Position numbers and translations under genes: made by a program
Assembly (NCBI GenBank): GCA_019747705.1
Contig: JAIEQM010000062.1
Span: 1-46,981, forward strand
Reading direction: 5' to 3'
DNA from: Chitinophagaceae bacterium
GTDB lineage: Bacteria > Bacteroidota > Bacteroidia > Chitinophagales > Chitinophagaceae
Length of the DNA stretch: 46,981 nucleotides
Notes under the pieces: model-generated
The model's input: only the letters and a program-made list of their open reading frames with translations
Database searches by the model: none
Told to the model about the DNA's origin: nothing
Part shown: positions 27,365 to 36,781 of the stretch, in pieces
Numbering within the stretch: the stretch's first letter is position 1
How the letters are laid out: every line of letters starts with the position of its first letter

Positions 27365-28474
27365 TTGAAACAACGCAAAGTAAATAAAGATTTACACGCC
27401 ACAAGGGTTCTTTTATGGATTTCTGTTGTGTTTCTATTATTTTTTGCTCAAGGCTGCGGGCAAACACAGGAGCTACAAACAGAACGGGCTTTTTATTACT
27501 GGAAAAGCAGGCTGCAACTTTCTGATGCTGAAACAACCGCACTGCAGCAATTAAACATTTCAAAACTGTATGTGAAGTTTTTTGATGTTGTAAAAGATGA
27601 ACTGAAGGAAAACAATGTGATACCGGTTGCAAGAATTAATATAGATTCAACTACTCTTCAAAAACTTGATGCATTGCAAATTGAACTTACTCCCGTAGTT
27701 TTTATCACCAATGAAAGCCTGCAATATGCAGACTCCTTATTTATTGAAAGCTTGGCTGCAAAAATTACGGGGCTTGTTCATATCATTCACCAAAAAGAGA
27801 AACTGAAACCATTTCAGGAATTGCAGATTGACTGTGACTGGACGACCACAACAAAAGAAAACTATTTCAGGTTGCTGAAGGTTATTCATGCTGCCATGAA
27901 AACAAAGGATTCCTGTTTTACAAACAATGCACTTCTTTCTGCCACCATCCGTTTGCACCAGGTGAAATTCAGAAACAAGACAGGTGTACCTCCCGTGGAT
28001 AAAGGGTTGCTGATGTGTTATAATATGGGTTATTTAAAAAACCCGTTTACCCGTAATTCTATTCTTGAACCTTCTGAAATGAAAAACTACCTGGCTGGTT
28101 TTAATACGTATCCTTTGCCGCTGGATGTGGCGCTTCCGCTTTTTGAATGGCATGTTTACTTCAGCAATAATCTTTACAAAGGCATCACTACTGAAATAAA
28201 ATCAGAAAACCTTAGTACTTCAACCGGCCATTGGAACAGCAACCGGTTTATATTTGAACGGGATACGCTGCTCCAGAATATTGCATTTAAAAGAGGAGAT
28301 GTGCTGCGGTTTGAAGAAAGCAAACCTGAAGATATTGAACAGTGTATTGATTTTCTCAAACAAAATATCCGCAATAAACAATTCACCGTTTCATTTTATC
28401 ATTTAGATGAATTACTTTTAAACAAACATCCCCAACATGAACTGGAAACACTCTATCAGCGCTTTCATGATTAG
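27365..28474 (+). CDS. Lipoprotein of unknown function (possible TIM-barrel fold)
   Basis: A 369-residue protein. It starts at TTG 27365, supported by GGAGG at 27354-27358, seven bases upstream. The SPII signal is WISVVFLLFFAQGC. The body begins with FYYWKSRLQLSDAETTALQQLNISKLYVKFFDV and later has LQIDCDWTTTTKENYFRLL and LLMCYNMGYLKN, a pattern of alternating strands and helices with conserved acidic residues that resembles DUF3142-like or glycosidase-type barrels. I am not certain of the family. The last 38 bases overlap the next gene, so the two are coupled. The role is unknown, probably periplasmic or on the outer membrane. Confidence 0.7.
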   Translation: MKQRKVNKDLHATRVLLWISVVFLLFFAQGCGQTQELQTERAFYYWKSRLQLSDAETTALQQLNISKLYVKFFDVVKDELKENNVIPVARINIDSTTLQKLDALQIELTPVVFITNESLQYADSLFIESLAAKITGLVHIIHQKEKLKPFQELQIDCDWTTTTKENYFRLLKVIHAAMKTKDSCFTNNALLSATIRLHQVKFRNKTGVPPVDKGLLMCYNMGYLKNPFTRNSILEPSEMKNYLAGFNTYPLPLDVALPLFEWHVYFSNNLYKGITTEIKSENLSTSTGHWNSNRFIFERDTLLQNIAFKRGDVLRFEESKPEDIEQCIDFLKQNIRNKQFTVSFYHLDELLLNKHPQHELETLYQRFHD

Positions 28475-30860
28475 TTTTCTCCTTGCATTTCCTTACAACA
28501 TTATTGGCTGTTCAGGTGGTGATGACCCTTATGATTATTACACTTCCTTCTTTTCACAATCGCTGAGCACAGATGAATACCTGCAGCCATTTTATTATAC
28601 CGGCTACCGTTTTTTACATGATGAAACAGAACCGGTTGCCACCAAAGAAATAACCAGTGCTGAATGGATTGCTTATGCTACTAACGAAGCAACCAAAAAA
28701 GATGTACAGAATTTTGTGTTGAAGTATGCTTACAAGCAACTGAGCACTCTTTATTTTCATATTGAAAAAGCACAACCGCTTGCTGTGCCTGACTCTGTAA
28801 AACAAAACAGCTTGAGCAAATGGTTTATCAAAAGCAAAGACCTTGAAGCGCTTGGTTACCTGATGTATGCCAAACAGGTGGAGCCATTTGTAACAGGGGA
28901 TGAAAACCCATGGGCGGATTTAAACAGGGACTCTGCAAAAATGGGAAAGCTCATCAAAAATGGAGTTCAGTTATGGACGGCTGCCAAAAACAATTTTATC
29001 AAACTGCGTTATGGTTATCAAATAATGAGGCTTGCCCATTACAGTGGCCGGTTTGACGAATGTATTTCCTACTACAATCTCTATGTGCAGGGTAACAGCA
29101 CTTCTTCTGTTTTACAGGATTTATCTGTTTCATTAAAAGCAGGCGCTATCAGCAAAAAAGCAAGTCGGGATGAAGCCGCCTACGAATTTAGTAAGCTGTT
29201 TGCCAAATCAAGTGTAAAACGGCTGAGCAATTATATCAGTTTTATCTTCAGTACCAGGAGTTATGATATTGGAAATTTAATGGCTGATGATGTATTGAAG
29301 TTTTGCAAAAACAATAAAGAAAAAGCAGGCGTTCAGGCACTGTTTGCACTGAATGGCACAGATAATAAAGTTGCAGCACTTAAAACTATTTACAGTCTTG
29401 ATCCTTCAAACCCCCTGATTGAATTGCTTACGATACGGGAAGTAAACAAACTGGAAGAAAAGTATTTACATGCTTCGCTTAAAAAAGACAAAGGCGAAAA
29501 GCTGCTTTACTCCTGGAGCCTGGCAGAAGATGGCCACGCAGCCGACAGTGTTTATCATGAAAGCGAAAAAGAAGCAAAAGAAATCCTTTCTTTTTTTGTA
29601 CAGCTCTCACAAAACAATTCTTTAAACAACCGTGGGCTCTATGGAGTAGCTGCTGCTTATACAGCTTATATGCTTAAAGATTTGAAACGGGCAAAAGAAT
29701 TACTGGCAACCGCACAACAAATGAGCCTCTCTTCAAAAGTGAAAGACCAGTGGATGCTTACCAATCTACTGGTTACTATTACTGAAAAACAAATTATTGA
29801 TGCCGGTTTTGATGAACAGTTGCTTCCATCTGTTCAATGGTTGCAAAGCAAAGCTGCAAAAGATGATGAATGGAAAAAGTTTTACCGCAACCTGTTTACC
29901 GAAGTGCTGGCAACACTTTATCACCGGCAGAACAATACAGTGAAGGAAGCATTGTGTTTGGGCAGTGCAGAAAAAATAATGTTTAACCAGGCCGCAGCAG
30001 ATGAAGGTTATTATTACGGCAGCGGTGAAGCGCTGAACTTTGTGCGTACAAAAATGAACAGTAAAGATGCCGGGCAACTGTTTGCACTCATTCAATCAAA
30101 CTCCAAAACAAAATGGGAAAGCTACCTGGTTGGTAATACTTCGTTTTCTAAAGACAATGTAGTGGATGTGGCGGGTACTGCTTACCTGCGTGCGCATGAT
30201 TATACCAACGCCGAAAAATGGCTGAGTAAAATTTCGGCTTCCTATTATAAAAAAGATCCGTTTAAAACCTATTTGGCTGCCAACCCTTTTGCTGATTTAA
30301 TATATGATACCCATGCCCCCACCAAACAGGATAACATTACTTATACCAAACTCAGCTTTGTACAAAAACTAAAAGCATTACAACAACAAACTGTAAAAGG
30401 AAGCGATGAAGAAAAAGCAAAAGCATATTACCAGATGGCCAATGGTTTTTACCAGATGAGTTACCGGGGCAACAGTTGGATGATGGTGGAATATGGCTGG
30501 GCAGGTAATGATGGCCTGCAATCAACCCATAAATCCGGCACATGGGAATATGAATACTATGGTGTATTTAAAGCGGAAGAATATTATCTTAAAGCAAAAG
30601 AGCTTACTAAAGACCTGAACTTTAAAGCCCGTTGTGTATGGATGGCAGCTAAATGCTCACAGAAACAATATCTTCTTCCAACCTATGAGGCATTCAATAA
30701 TAATTACAACAAGTATGATGATGCTTTAACGGCTTATTCAAAAACCATCCGCAAAAACAAATACTTCAGCTCTTTTGTAAAAGAATATAGCAGTACTGCT
30801 TTTTATAAAGAAGCATTTAACAGTTGCGTATATCTTAAAGATTATGTGCGGGGCAAATAA
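28437..30860 (+). CDS. Large helical lipoprotein of unknown function
   Basis: An 807-residue protein not assigned to a family. The SPII signal is FMISFLLAFPYNIIGC, followed by SGGDDPYDYYTSFFSQ. The body is almost entirely helical, with repeated helix pairs such as LVYAKQ, FDECISYYNLYVQG, AAYTAYMLKDLKRAKELLA and AKAYYQMANGFYQMS, suggesting TPR- or SEL1-like solenoid architecture. It is coupled to the preceding lipoprotein by a 38-base overlap. The pair reads as a secreted barrel protein and a scaffold, but nothing in the window shows their substrate. Both genes are intact. Confidence 0.7.
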   Translation: MNWKHSISAFMISFLLAFPYNIIGCSGGDDPYDYYTSFFSQSLSTDEYLQPFYYTGYRFLHDETEPVATKEITSAEWIAYATNEATKKDVQNFVLKYAYKQLSTLYFHIEKAQPLAVPDSVKQNSLSKWFIKSKDLEALGYLMYAKQVEPFVTGDENPWADLNRDSAKMGKLIKNGVQLWTAAKNNFIKLRYGYQIMRLAHYSGRFDECISYYNLYVQGNSTSSVLQDLSVSLKAGAISKKASRDEAAYEFSKLFAKSSVKRLSNYISFIFSTRSYDIGNLMADDVLKFCKNNKEKAGVQALFALNGTDNKVAALKTIYSLDPSNPLIELLTIREVNKLEEKYLHASLKKDKGEKLLYSWSLAEDGHAADSVYHESEKEAKEILSFFVQLSQNNSLNNRGLYGVAAAYTAYMLKDLKRAKELLATAQQMSLSSKVKDQWMLTNLLVTITEKQIIDAGFDEQLLPSVQWLQSKAAKDDEWKKFYRNLFTEVLATLYHRQNNTVKEALCLGSAEKIMFNQAAADEGYYYGSGEALNFVRTKMNSKDAGQLFALIQSNSKTKWESYLVGNTSFSKDNVVDVAGTAYLRAHDYTNAEKWLSKISASYYKKDPFKTYLAANPFADLIYDTHAPTKQDNITYTKLSFVQKLKALQQQTVKGSDEEKAKAYYQMANGFYQMSYRGNSWMMVEYGWAGNDGLQSTHKSGTWEYEYYGVFKAEEYYLKAKELTKDLNFKARCVWMAAKCSQKQYLLPTYEAFNNNYNKYDDALTAYSKTIRKNKYFSSFVKEYSSTAFYKEAFNSCVYLKDYVRGK

Positions 30861-30873
30861 GCGGCTTTATTTT

Positions 30874-31005
30874 TTATCTGATCCTTAAACATCTGCCGCT
30901 ATGCCGCTTGCCATTGGCTGCTTCATACGGCGTTATTGATCTTGAACAGGATGATACCAGTGTAATAACAGTTAAGAGCAATACAATTCTGAATTTCAGT
31001 TTCAT
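30874..31005 (-). CDS. Very small lipoprotein (43 residues)
   Basis: A short reading frame begins at the ATG at 31005. It encodes a strong SPII signal (MKLKFRIVLLLTVITLVSSC) and a mature peptide of only about 24 residues (SRSITPYEAANGK, then a basic tail GRCLRIR). Small lipoproteins with a TPYEAANGK-like mature part are familiar in this phylum, from memory. The good lipobox and absence of any other gene in the gap support it. It is too short for usual gene finders. The stop is 14 bases from the end of the convergent large lipoprotein gene. Confidence 0.6.
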   Translation of the reverse strand: MKLKFRIVLLLTVITLVSSCSRSITPYEAANGKRHSGRCLRIR

Positions 31006-31109
31006 AAGGATTGGTTTAATATTCTGAGCCCAAAATAAAGCTGCTGAATGAGAAACAAGAATAATGCCGGAGCATTGTTTCAGAAGTAAGTGTTATCCAT
31101 CAATAATTT

Positions 31110-31139
31110 AAAAAAAAGCCCCGCAAAAAATTGCGGGGC
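31110..31139 (-). terminator. Terminator of the class II ribonucleotide reductase gene
   Basis: On the minus strand, stem GCCCCGCAA/TTGCGGGGC is followed by eight T residues. It lies 44 bases after the nrdJ stop. Confidence 0.92.
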
Positions 31140-31182
31140 ACCTATAAGAACCATTGAATCGTTGAAAACTAAGAGTATCTGC

Positions 31183-34100
31183 TTAACTGCATCCCATACT
31201 GTTGCCGCAGTTTAAGCATTTATAACAAGTACCGCTCCGGATGGTAATGTGTCCGCAGGTGTTGCAGGCAGGCGCATCACTCTGCATGCTTTTAGCTGCC
31301 ATGTTTACTGCATCCAGCCCCACTTCTGCTTTTACAGTGCTGCTGGTTACACGATGCGTTTTTTTAACCTGGGGTGTTGTACTTACCACACCCACCACTC
31401 TCACATCACTTAGCTCGGGAGTTTTTTTTTCGTATTCCAGTCCTGTGGGTACATCATCCCAGTCATCCATTCCCGTATTTAATACATCCGGTTTATCCAG
31501 CACATGTACTAAATCGGTACGGCCGAGATATTCATACGCCAGGCAACGGAATACAAAATCAACAATAGAAGTGGTGGTTTTGATATTCGGATGATCCACC
31601 ATGCCGCTTGGTTCAAACTTGGTGAATACAAATTTCTCAACAAACTCTTCTAATGGAACACCGTATTGAAGGCCCACAGAAATAGCAATGGCAAAACTGT
31701 TCATTAAACTGCGGAGGGTGCTTCCTTCCTTAGCCAGGTCAACAAATATTTCGCCTAAAGTGCCATCACCATACTCACCTGTTCTTAAGAAAATGGCCTG
31801 CCCGTTGATTTTTGCTTTTTGTGTAAAGCCACGGCGTTTAGCGGGCAATGTTCTGCGTTCAACAATGCGTGCAATCTGCCGTTTGAGTTTGGTGTCGGGT
31901 GATGCCTGTACACGGTTGTGTAATTCTTCCAGCAGTTCTTCTACTGTAAGTTTACCCATATCAATCAGGTTGCTTTCAGAACTTGTTAGTTCTTCAGTTG
32001 CCGCAGGCTCCCCTGTTTCTTTTTTCTTTTTATCACTTCCTTTTGTGCTGAGTGGCTGAGACAGTTTAGAACCATCACGGTACAGCGCACATGCTTTCAA
32101 TCCCAGTTTCCAGCTCTCATAATAAGCTTCAGCAATTTCATCCACACTGGCTTCATTGGGCAGGTTGATGGTTTTTGAAATAGCGCCGCTTAAGAACGGT
32201 TGTGCAGCAGCCATCATGCGTATGTGGCCCATGTGATGAATATAACGTTCTCCTTTTTTACCACACTTATTGGCACAATCAAATACAGGATAATGTTCGG
32301 CTTTAAGGAAAGGAGCGCCTTCCAACGTCATGGTGCCGCAGATATAATCATTGGCTTCTTCAATTTGCTTATCCGTAAAGCCAAGCGCTTCCAGCAGGCT
32401 CCATTCAAAATCATTGTATTGTTCCGGGGTAAAGCCAAGGCGCTGCAAACATTCTTCTCCCAGGCTGTATTTGTTGAACACAAATCCAATTTCAAAAGCA
32501 GCAGCCATCGCCGCATCCAGTTTTTTAATTTCTTCAGCAATAAATCCTTTTTCACTGAGTGATTGCGGATTGATATGCGGAGCACCATTTAAAGAGGCAG
32601 CGCCCACTGCATGCTTTATAATTACATCAATTTCTTTTTCACTGTAACCGAGTTTTACCAATGCCGCAGGAACAGACTGATTAATGATTTTAAAATAACC
32701 ACCTCCACTCAGTTTTTTAAACTTTACCAATGCAAAATCGGGTTCAACACCAGTGGTATCACAATCCATTACAAGGCCAATGGTTCCGGTAGGAGCAATT
32801 ACGGTAGTTTGTGCATTGCGGTATCCATATTTTTCGCCTAATGCAACCGCATCGTCCCAACTTTTACAGGCACTGGTGAGCATATAATCAGGACAATATT
32901 GTGCTTTAATACCAAGTGGTTTAATACTCAAACCAACATATGCATCTTCAGCATCATAAGCGGCTGCACGATGATTACGCATTACCCGGAGCATATCTTC
33001 GGCGTTCTCTTCATAGCGGGGAAACGCACCGAGGAAAGAAGCCATCTCTGCAGATGTTTTATAAGAGATACCCGTCATAATAGCTGTAATGGCGCCAGCA
33101 ATACCACGTGCTTCCTCACTGTCATAAGGAATACCCATTACCATAAGCATAGAACCAAGATTAGCATAACCTAAACCAAGAGTTCTGTAGTCATAAGATA
33201 ACTGAGCTACTTCTTTGGATGGGAACTGAGCCATGAGCACAGAAATTTCCAGCACCACTGTCCATAAGCGGCATACATATTCAAATCCTTCTGTGTCGAA
33301 TGTTTGCGTTGCTTCATCAAACAGGCGACGAAGGTTTACAGATGCCAGGTTGCAGGCAGTATTATCAAGGAACATGTATTCACTGCAGGGGTTGGATGCA
33401 TTAATGCGTCCGCCTTTGGGTGAAGTATGCCATTCATTAATAGTAGTATCGTATTGTGTACCGGGGTCAGCACAACGCCAGGCAGCATAAGCAATTTGAT
33501 TCCATACTTCCTGTGAAGGAATTTTCTTCATGGTGCGTCCATCCGTACGTGCTTTTAATTCCCAGTCTTCGCCCTTCTCTAATTTTTCAAAAAACTCATT
33601 GGGAATACGAACAGAGTTGTTACTGTTTTGTCCGCTTACAGTACGATAAGCTTCGCCTTCATAATCATTAGAATAGCCCGCTGTAATCAAAGCGCCTACT
33701 TTCTTTTCTTCTTCAACCTTCCAGTTAATGAAGTCCATGATTTCAGGATGATCCAAATCCAAACACACCATTTTGGCAGCACGGCGTGTTGTACCACCGC
33801 TTTTAATAGCGCCAGCAGCACGGTCGCCAATTTTTAAGAAGCTCATGAGGCCGCTGGAAGTACCACCGCCACTGAGTCTTTCTCCTTCGCCACGAATAGT
33901 GGAGAAATTAGTACCTACACCTGAACCATATTTAAAAATGCGTGCTTCACGAACCCAGAGATCCATGATGCCGCCATCATTTACCAAATCATCACTCACG
34001 CTTAAAATAAAACAGGCATGCGGCTGAGGACGTTCATAAGCTGATGTGGATTTTTTCAGTTCTCCATCATTGGCATCAACATAATAATGCCCCTGCGGCT

Positions 34101-34554
34101 TTCCCTTAATACCATAACTTTCATATAACCCTGTATTAAACCACTGGGGCGAGTTAGGCACACACACCTGGTTTAAAATACTATACACCAGCTCTTCATA
34201 AAAAATTTGAGCATCCGCTTCGCTGTTGAAATAGTTACAGCGTTCACCCCACACTCTCCAGCAATTAGCCATGCGGTGTGCCACCTGTTTGGAAGAGGTT
34301 TCTCTGCCCAATGAACCATCGGCCTGGGGAACACCTGCCTTTCTGAAATATTTTTGGGCAAGGATATCCGTTGCAATCTGGCTCCAGTGTTTGGGCGCTT
34401 CCACATTGTTCATTTCAAACACCACCTCGCCCGATGGATTGCGGATAATGGAGGTACGGTAATCGTACTCAAACTGATCGAAGGGAGAAACGCCCTCTTT
34501 CGTAAAGCGGCGCTGAAACTGCAGCCGCTGCTGATTTTTTTGTTTGCCTGCCAT
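31183..34554 (-). CDS. nrdJ: Adenosylcobalamin-dependent (class II) ribonucleotide reductase
   Basis: About 1123 residues from ATG 34554 (MAGKQKNQQRLQF); an upstream extension is open but not conserved-looking. It reduces ribonucleotides to deoxyribonucleotides using a cobalamin-generated thiyl radical, without oxygen. Seen: VPNSPQWFNTGL, HACFILSVSDD with a redox cysteine, YGSGVGTNFSTIRG, NASNPCSEYMFLDNTACNLASVNL, APTGTIG, ACALYRDGSKLSQPL and a C-terminal cysteine-rich zinc-ribbon-like end (CNTCGHITIRSGTCYKCLNCG). The long insert KGSDKKKKETGEPAATEE near 870 is a low-complexity linker. No cobalamin riboswitch is apparent upstream. The enzyme implies B12 uptake or synthesis elsewhere. Confidence 0.96.
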   Translation of the reverse strand: MAGKQKNQQRLQFQRRFTKEGVSPFDQFEYDYRTSIIRNPSGEVVFEMNNVEAPKHWSQIATDILAQKYFRKAGVPQADGSLGRETSSKQVAHRMANCWRVWGERCNYFNSEADAQIFYEELVYSILNQVCVPNSPQWFNTGLYESYGIKGKPQGHYYVDANDGELKKSTSAYERPQPHACFILSVSDDLVNDGGIMDLWVREARIFKYGSGVGTNFSTIRGEGERLSGGGTSSGLMSFLKIGDRAAGAIKSGGTTRRAAKMVCLDLDHPEIMDFINWKVEEEKKVGALITAGYSNDYEGEAYRTVSGQNSNNSVRIPNEFFEKLEKGEDWELKARTDGRTMKKIPSQEVWNQIAYAAWRCADPGTQYDTTINEWHTSPKGGRINASNPCSEYMFLDNTACNLASVNLRRLFDEATQTFDTEGFEYVCRLWTVVLEISVLMAQFPSKEVAQLSYDYRTLGLGYANLGSMLMVMGIPYDSEEARGIAGAITAIMTGISYKTSAEMASFLGAFPRYEENAEDMLRVMRNHRAAAYDAEDAYVGLSIKPLGIKAQYCPDYMLTSACKSWDDAVALGEKYGYRNAQTTVIAPTGTIGLVMDCDTTGVEPDFALVKFKKLSGGGYFKIINQSVPAALVKLGYSEKEIDVIIKHAVGAASLNGAPHINPQSLSEKGFIAEEIKKLDAAMAAAFEIGFVFNKYSLGEECLQRLGFTPEQYNDFEWSLLEALGFTDKQIEEANDYICGTMTLEGAPFLKAEHYPVFDCANKCGKKGERYIHHMGHIRMMAAAQPFLSGAISKTINLPNEASVDEIAEAYYESWKLGLKACALYRDGSKLSQPLSTKGSDKKKKETGEPAATEELTSSESNLIDMGKLTVEELLEELHNRVQASPDTKLKRQIARIVERRTLPAKRRGFTQKAKINGQAIFLRTGEYGDGTLGEIFVDLAKEGSTLRSLMNSFAIAISVGLQYGVPLEEFVEKFVFTKFEPSGMVDHPNIKTTTSIVDFVFRCLAYEYLGRTDLVHVLDKPDVLNTGMDDWDDVPTGLEYEKKTPELSDVRVVGVVSTTPQVKKTHRVTSSTVKAEVGLDAVNMAAKSMQSDAPACNTCGHITIRSGTCYKCLNCGNSMGCS

Positions 34555-35120
34555 AGTGGTTATATATTTTTTGGTTAGTAAGGTTACTAAATCGTTAACA
34601 AAAGCAAGACAACGAAAATATTTTTTGCTTTGATACAAGCAAAACCATAAATATCAACAAGATGTGGAAAATAGCGGAAACCCTTACCAGTGCTTGATTT
34701 TTAAGTTTCTGCTTAATTTTTTTTGGTGGATACCACCAAAATTTATAAAAAAATTTGGCGGGATGGTGCAAACGCTGCCATCCTTGCTGGTATTGAATTT
34801 GAGCGAAAGGATAATCGAAAAATGGGCTACCGGCTTTCATCAGTCGAAGAAAAATGCAAACGGTTGAAAAGCATATGAATAACCGATGATATGAGATCAA
34901 CGGATGGGTTATATGCGGCCATTGGATAAGGAATTAGATAGCTCTCCAAAATTACAGTGAGGGTAATGCTTCCTCAGATGTTGAATATGAGCCCGGGGTT
35001 CAGCCTTTACGGTATTTTATCACTGATTGATTGTAATATTCACTGCATTTTAAATTAAAACTTCAATTGGTTGGAATGGTAGCCCTTTTTTTGCATTTTT
35101 GCAGGAGTGTGAAACCAATA
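34555..35120. other. Intergenic region between divergent nrdJ and GGGP synthase genes
   Basis: 566 bases without a convincing gene. A perfect palindrome TTTTGGTGG-ATA-CCACCAAAA stands at 34721-34741, about 170 bases upstream of nrdJ, and could be an operator or a hairpin. The reading on the minus strand from 34900 is open for 101 codons but looks random. Promoters of both divergent genes must be here. Confidence 0.55.
34721..34741. promoter_or_regulatory. Palindrome upstream of nrdJ, possible operator
   Basis: TTTTGGTGG and its exact complement are separated by three bases. Symmetry of this length, about 170 bases upstream of nrdJ, is compatible with a dimeric regulator site. It does not match the NrdR box as I know it. 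No second copy was seen. Confidence 0.4.
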
Positions 35121-35876
35121 ATGAATAACAGCATATATCATACACTCACCGCCCGTAAGCAAAAAGGCCAGAAATCTTTTGCCGTACTCATTGACCCTGA
35201 TAAAGTGGATGGAGCTTCTGTTCAGCAACTGGTTCAGTTAAGTGCTGAAGCAAAGGTGGATTACTTTTTAGTAGGGGGCAGTTTAGTGATTTCTAATCAA
35301 CTGGATGAAGTGGTGCAGCAAATTAAAGCCTCCTGCGGCATTCCTGTTATTCTTTTTCCCGGCAGCCCGTCTCAAATCAGCAGGTATGCTGATGCGTTGC
35401 TGTACTTATCCCTCATCAGTGGCCGCAACCCGGAATTATTGATTGGTCAGCATGTAATCTCCGCACCATTTATTAAACAAAGTGGTTTGGAAATTATTTC
35501 TACCGGTTATATGGTGGTGGATGGCGGTGCACCCACAACAGTTTCCTATATCAGCAATGCTTCCCCCCTTCCTTCTGATAAAAATGAAATTGCCATGTGC
35601 ACGGCCATGGCGGGTGAAATGCTGGGCATGAAAGTAATTTACATGGATGCAGGCAGTGGCGCCAAAAAAGCCATTACTGAAAACATGATTCATGCAGTAG
35701 CTCAACAAATATCTGTTCCATTAATTGTTGGTGGCGGTATTATCAACCCTGAAAAAGCTTACCTCAACTGCAAAGCGGGTGCTGATGTAATTGTCATTGG
35801 CAATGCGATTGAAAAGGATGCTTCATTGATTAAGGAGATGGCAGCCGCTATACATAGTGTGATGGTGAAGGTTTGA
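35121..35876 (+). CDS. Geranylgeranylglyceryl phosphate synthase family (PcrB-like, group II)
   Basis: A 251-residue TIM-barrel enzyme from ATG 35121. It joins an isoprenyl diphosphate to sn-glycerol-1-phosphate, the first step of archaeal-type ether lipid synthesis. Motifs: FAVLIDPDKVD near 20, YFLVGGSL near 50, PVILFPGSPSQIS near 80, EIISTGYMVVDGG near 135, VIYMDAGSGA near 180 and LIVGGGIINPEKA near 210. Enzymes of this type have been characterised from Chitinophaga and Flavobacterium, where the product role is still unclear. Convergent with the cyclophilin gene (one base between stops). Isoprenoid supply by dxs lies 3.5 kb away. Confidence 0.92.
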   Translation: MNNSIYHTLTARKQKGQKSFAVLIDPDKVDGASVQQLVQLSAEAKVDYFLVGGSLVISNQLDEVVQQIKASCGIPVILFPGSPSQISRYADALLYLSLISGRNPELLIGQHVISAPFIKQSGLEIISTGYMVVDGGAPTTVSYISNASPLPSDKNEIAMCTAMAGEMLGMKVIYMDAGSGAKKAITENMIHAVAQQISVPLIVGGGIINPEKAYLNCKAGADVIVIGNAIEKDASLIKEMAAAIHSVMVKV

Positions 35877-35877
35877 T

Positions 35878-36513
35878 TTAATTCTTTTTCCTCCGCACCA
35901 AATACGCTTTCTTCACCACATCTAATTTTGGAAATTTTTTAAAGAAGGCTTCTTTATTTCTGTACATCGTATCCAGTTGATTCATGGTAGTACCGCCATA
36001 GCCGTTATACAAAGAATCAACCGTATTCATTCCTTCAATAACTTTTCCCAGTACAGGAAAGCCTTTTACGCTATTGTAATTGATCGTATCCAAGCGTGGG
36101 TTATCAGCCAGGTTGATAAACAAAACCGTGCCCCTTGTTTCCCTGCCGCTCCTTGCAAAGCTGATAGTGCTACGCAGGTTACTTGCTTTTACTTCTTCAT
36201 CAGGTAATTTATGCTTGCTCCATAATTTTTCTCTTGCAGTATCACTTGTGCCAAACTGAGCCACAAATTTTGGAACTACCCGATAGAAGATAATACTGTC
36301 AAAAAAACCGTGTTTTACCAATTGATAGAAACGATCAGCGCCTGCAGGTGATAATTGTCTTTTGATTTCAACATCAAAATTTCCTTTGCTGGTTTCAAAG
36401 CGGGCAGTGAACGTTTCGGGTGCTGTTTCATTTATCCATTTTTCTTTGAAGAGAGGTTGGGCACAGGATGAAAGAAAAACAACAACGGAAAACATGAGGC
36501 TTAATCGGATCAT
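35878..36513 (-). CDS. Cyclophilin-type peptidyl-prolyl isomerase, lipoprotein
   Basis: About 211 residues from ATG 36513 (MIRLSLMFSVVVFLSSC, an SPII signal). The cyclophilin domain shows ARFETSKGNFDVEIKRQLSPAGADRFYQLVKHGFFDSIIFYRVVPKFVAQFG, ISFARSGRETRGTVLFINLADNPRLD and FPVLGKVIEGMNTVDSLYNGYG. It catalyses proline cis-trans isomerisation in envelope proteins. The canonical active-site arginine is present in FYRVVP, while the usual QGG is replaced by QFG, typical of this divergent bacterial group. It lies just beyond a terminator that seems to belong to the LytTR locus upstream. Confidence 0.9.
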   Translation of the reverse strand: MIRLSLMFSVVVFLSSCAQPLFKEKWINETAPETFTARFETSKGNFDVEIKRQLSPAGADRFYQLVKHGFFDSIIFYRVVPKFVAQFGTSDTAREKLWSKHKLPDEEVKASNLRSTISFARSGRETRGTVLFINLADNPRLDTINYNSVKGFPVLGKVIEGMNTVDSLYNGYGGTTMNQLDTMYRNKEAFFKKFPKLDVVKKAYLVRRKKN

Positions 36514-36545
36514 TACCAGAAATTTTATCAATAATAAAAACAAAA

Positions 36546-36575
36546 TTCCCGTTTTACATTCAAATAAAACGGGAA
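36546..36575 (-). terminator. Terminator following the LytTR fragment
   Basis: An 11-bp stem TTCCCGTTTTA/TAAAACGGGAA with an 8-base loop. Read on the minus strand it runs into TTTTGTTTTTATT. It lies 21 bases after the stop codon of the LytTR fragment and is probably the original terminator of the LytS/LytTR operon. Confidence 0.82.
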
Positions 36576-36596
36576 CTAAAATCGCATTGGTAAATC

Positions 36597-36738
36597 TTAA
36601 AGGCTCATCATTTCCTTAAACTTCACCGCCTGCCTTCTGCTCACTTCAATTTTATCGCCACCATGAATTTCTAAAAGCAGCCCGCCGTTGAAACAGGGTT
36701 CTGCTTTTTCAATCATACGCAGGTTCACAATATATTTA
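36597..36738 (-). pseudogene. 3' fragment of a LytTR response regulator gene (duplicate of 37410-37551)
   Basis: The 142 bases encode the last 47 residues of a LytTR domain including its stop (IVNLRMIEKAEPCFNGGLLLE and SRRQAVKFKEMMSL). The same segment ends the intact regulator at 37410-38144. By eye there are about 17 base differences but only four amino-acid differences, so most changes are silent. There is no start codon and the rest of the gene is missing, replaced at about 36740 by a toxin-antitoxin pair on the other strand. Confidence 0.9.
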
Positions 36739-36781
36739 CAACATGTTATAAATTATTATCTTTAACAAACAAGATATCATT

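Noticed and set aside
27330..27632. Upstream extension of the PhoD-like protein by about 100 residues
   Set aside because: The extension overlaps the divergent lipoprotein gene and is not protein-like, while the ATG at 27329 begins a clear signal peptide.
34555..34900. Possible cobalamin riboswitch upstream of the B12-dependent ribonucleotide reductase
   Set aside because: No B12-box-like core or the expected conserved stems could be found on the minus strand; only a short palindrome is present.
34595..34900. 101-codon open frame upstream of nrdJ on the minus strand
   Set aside because: Composition is random-looking, with no family resemblance, and it spans the expected promoter region.
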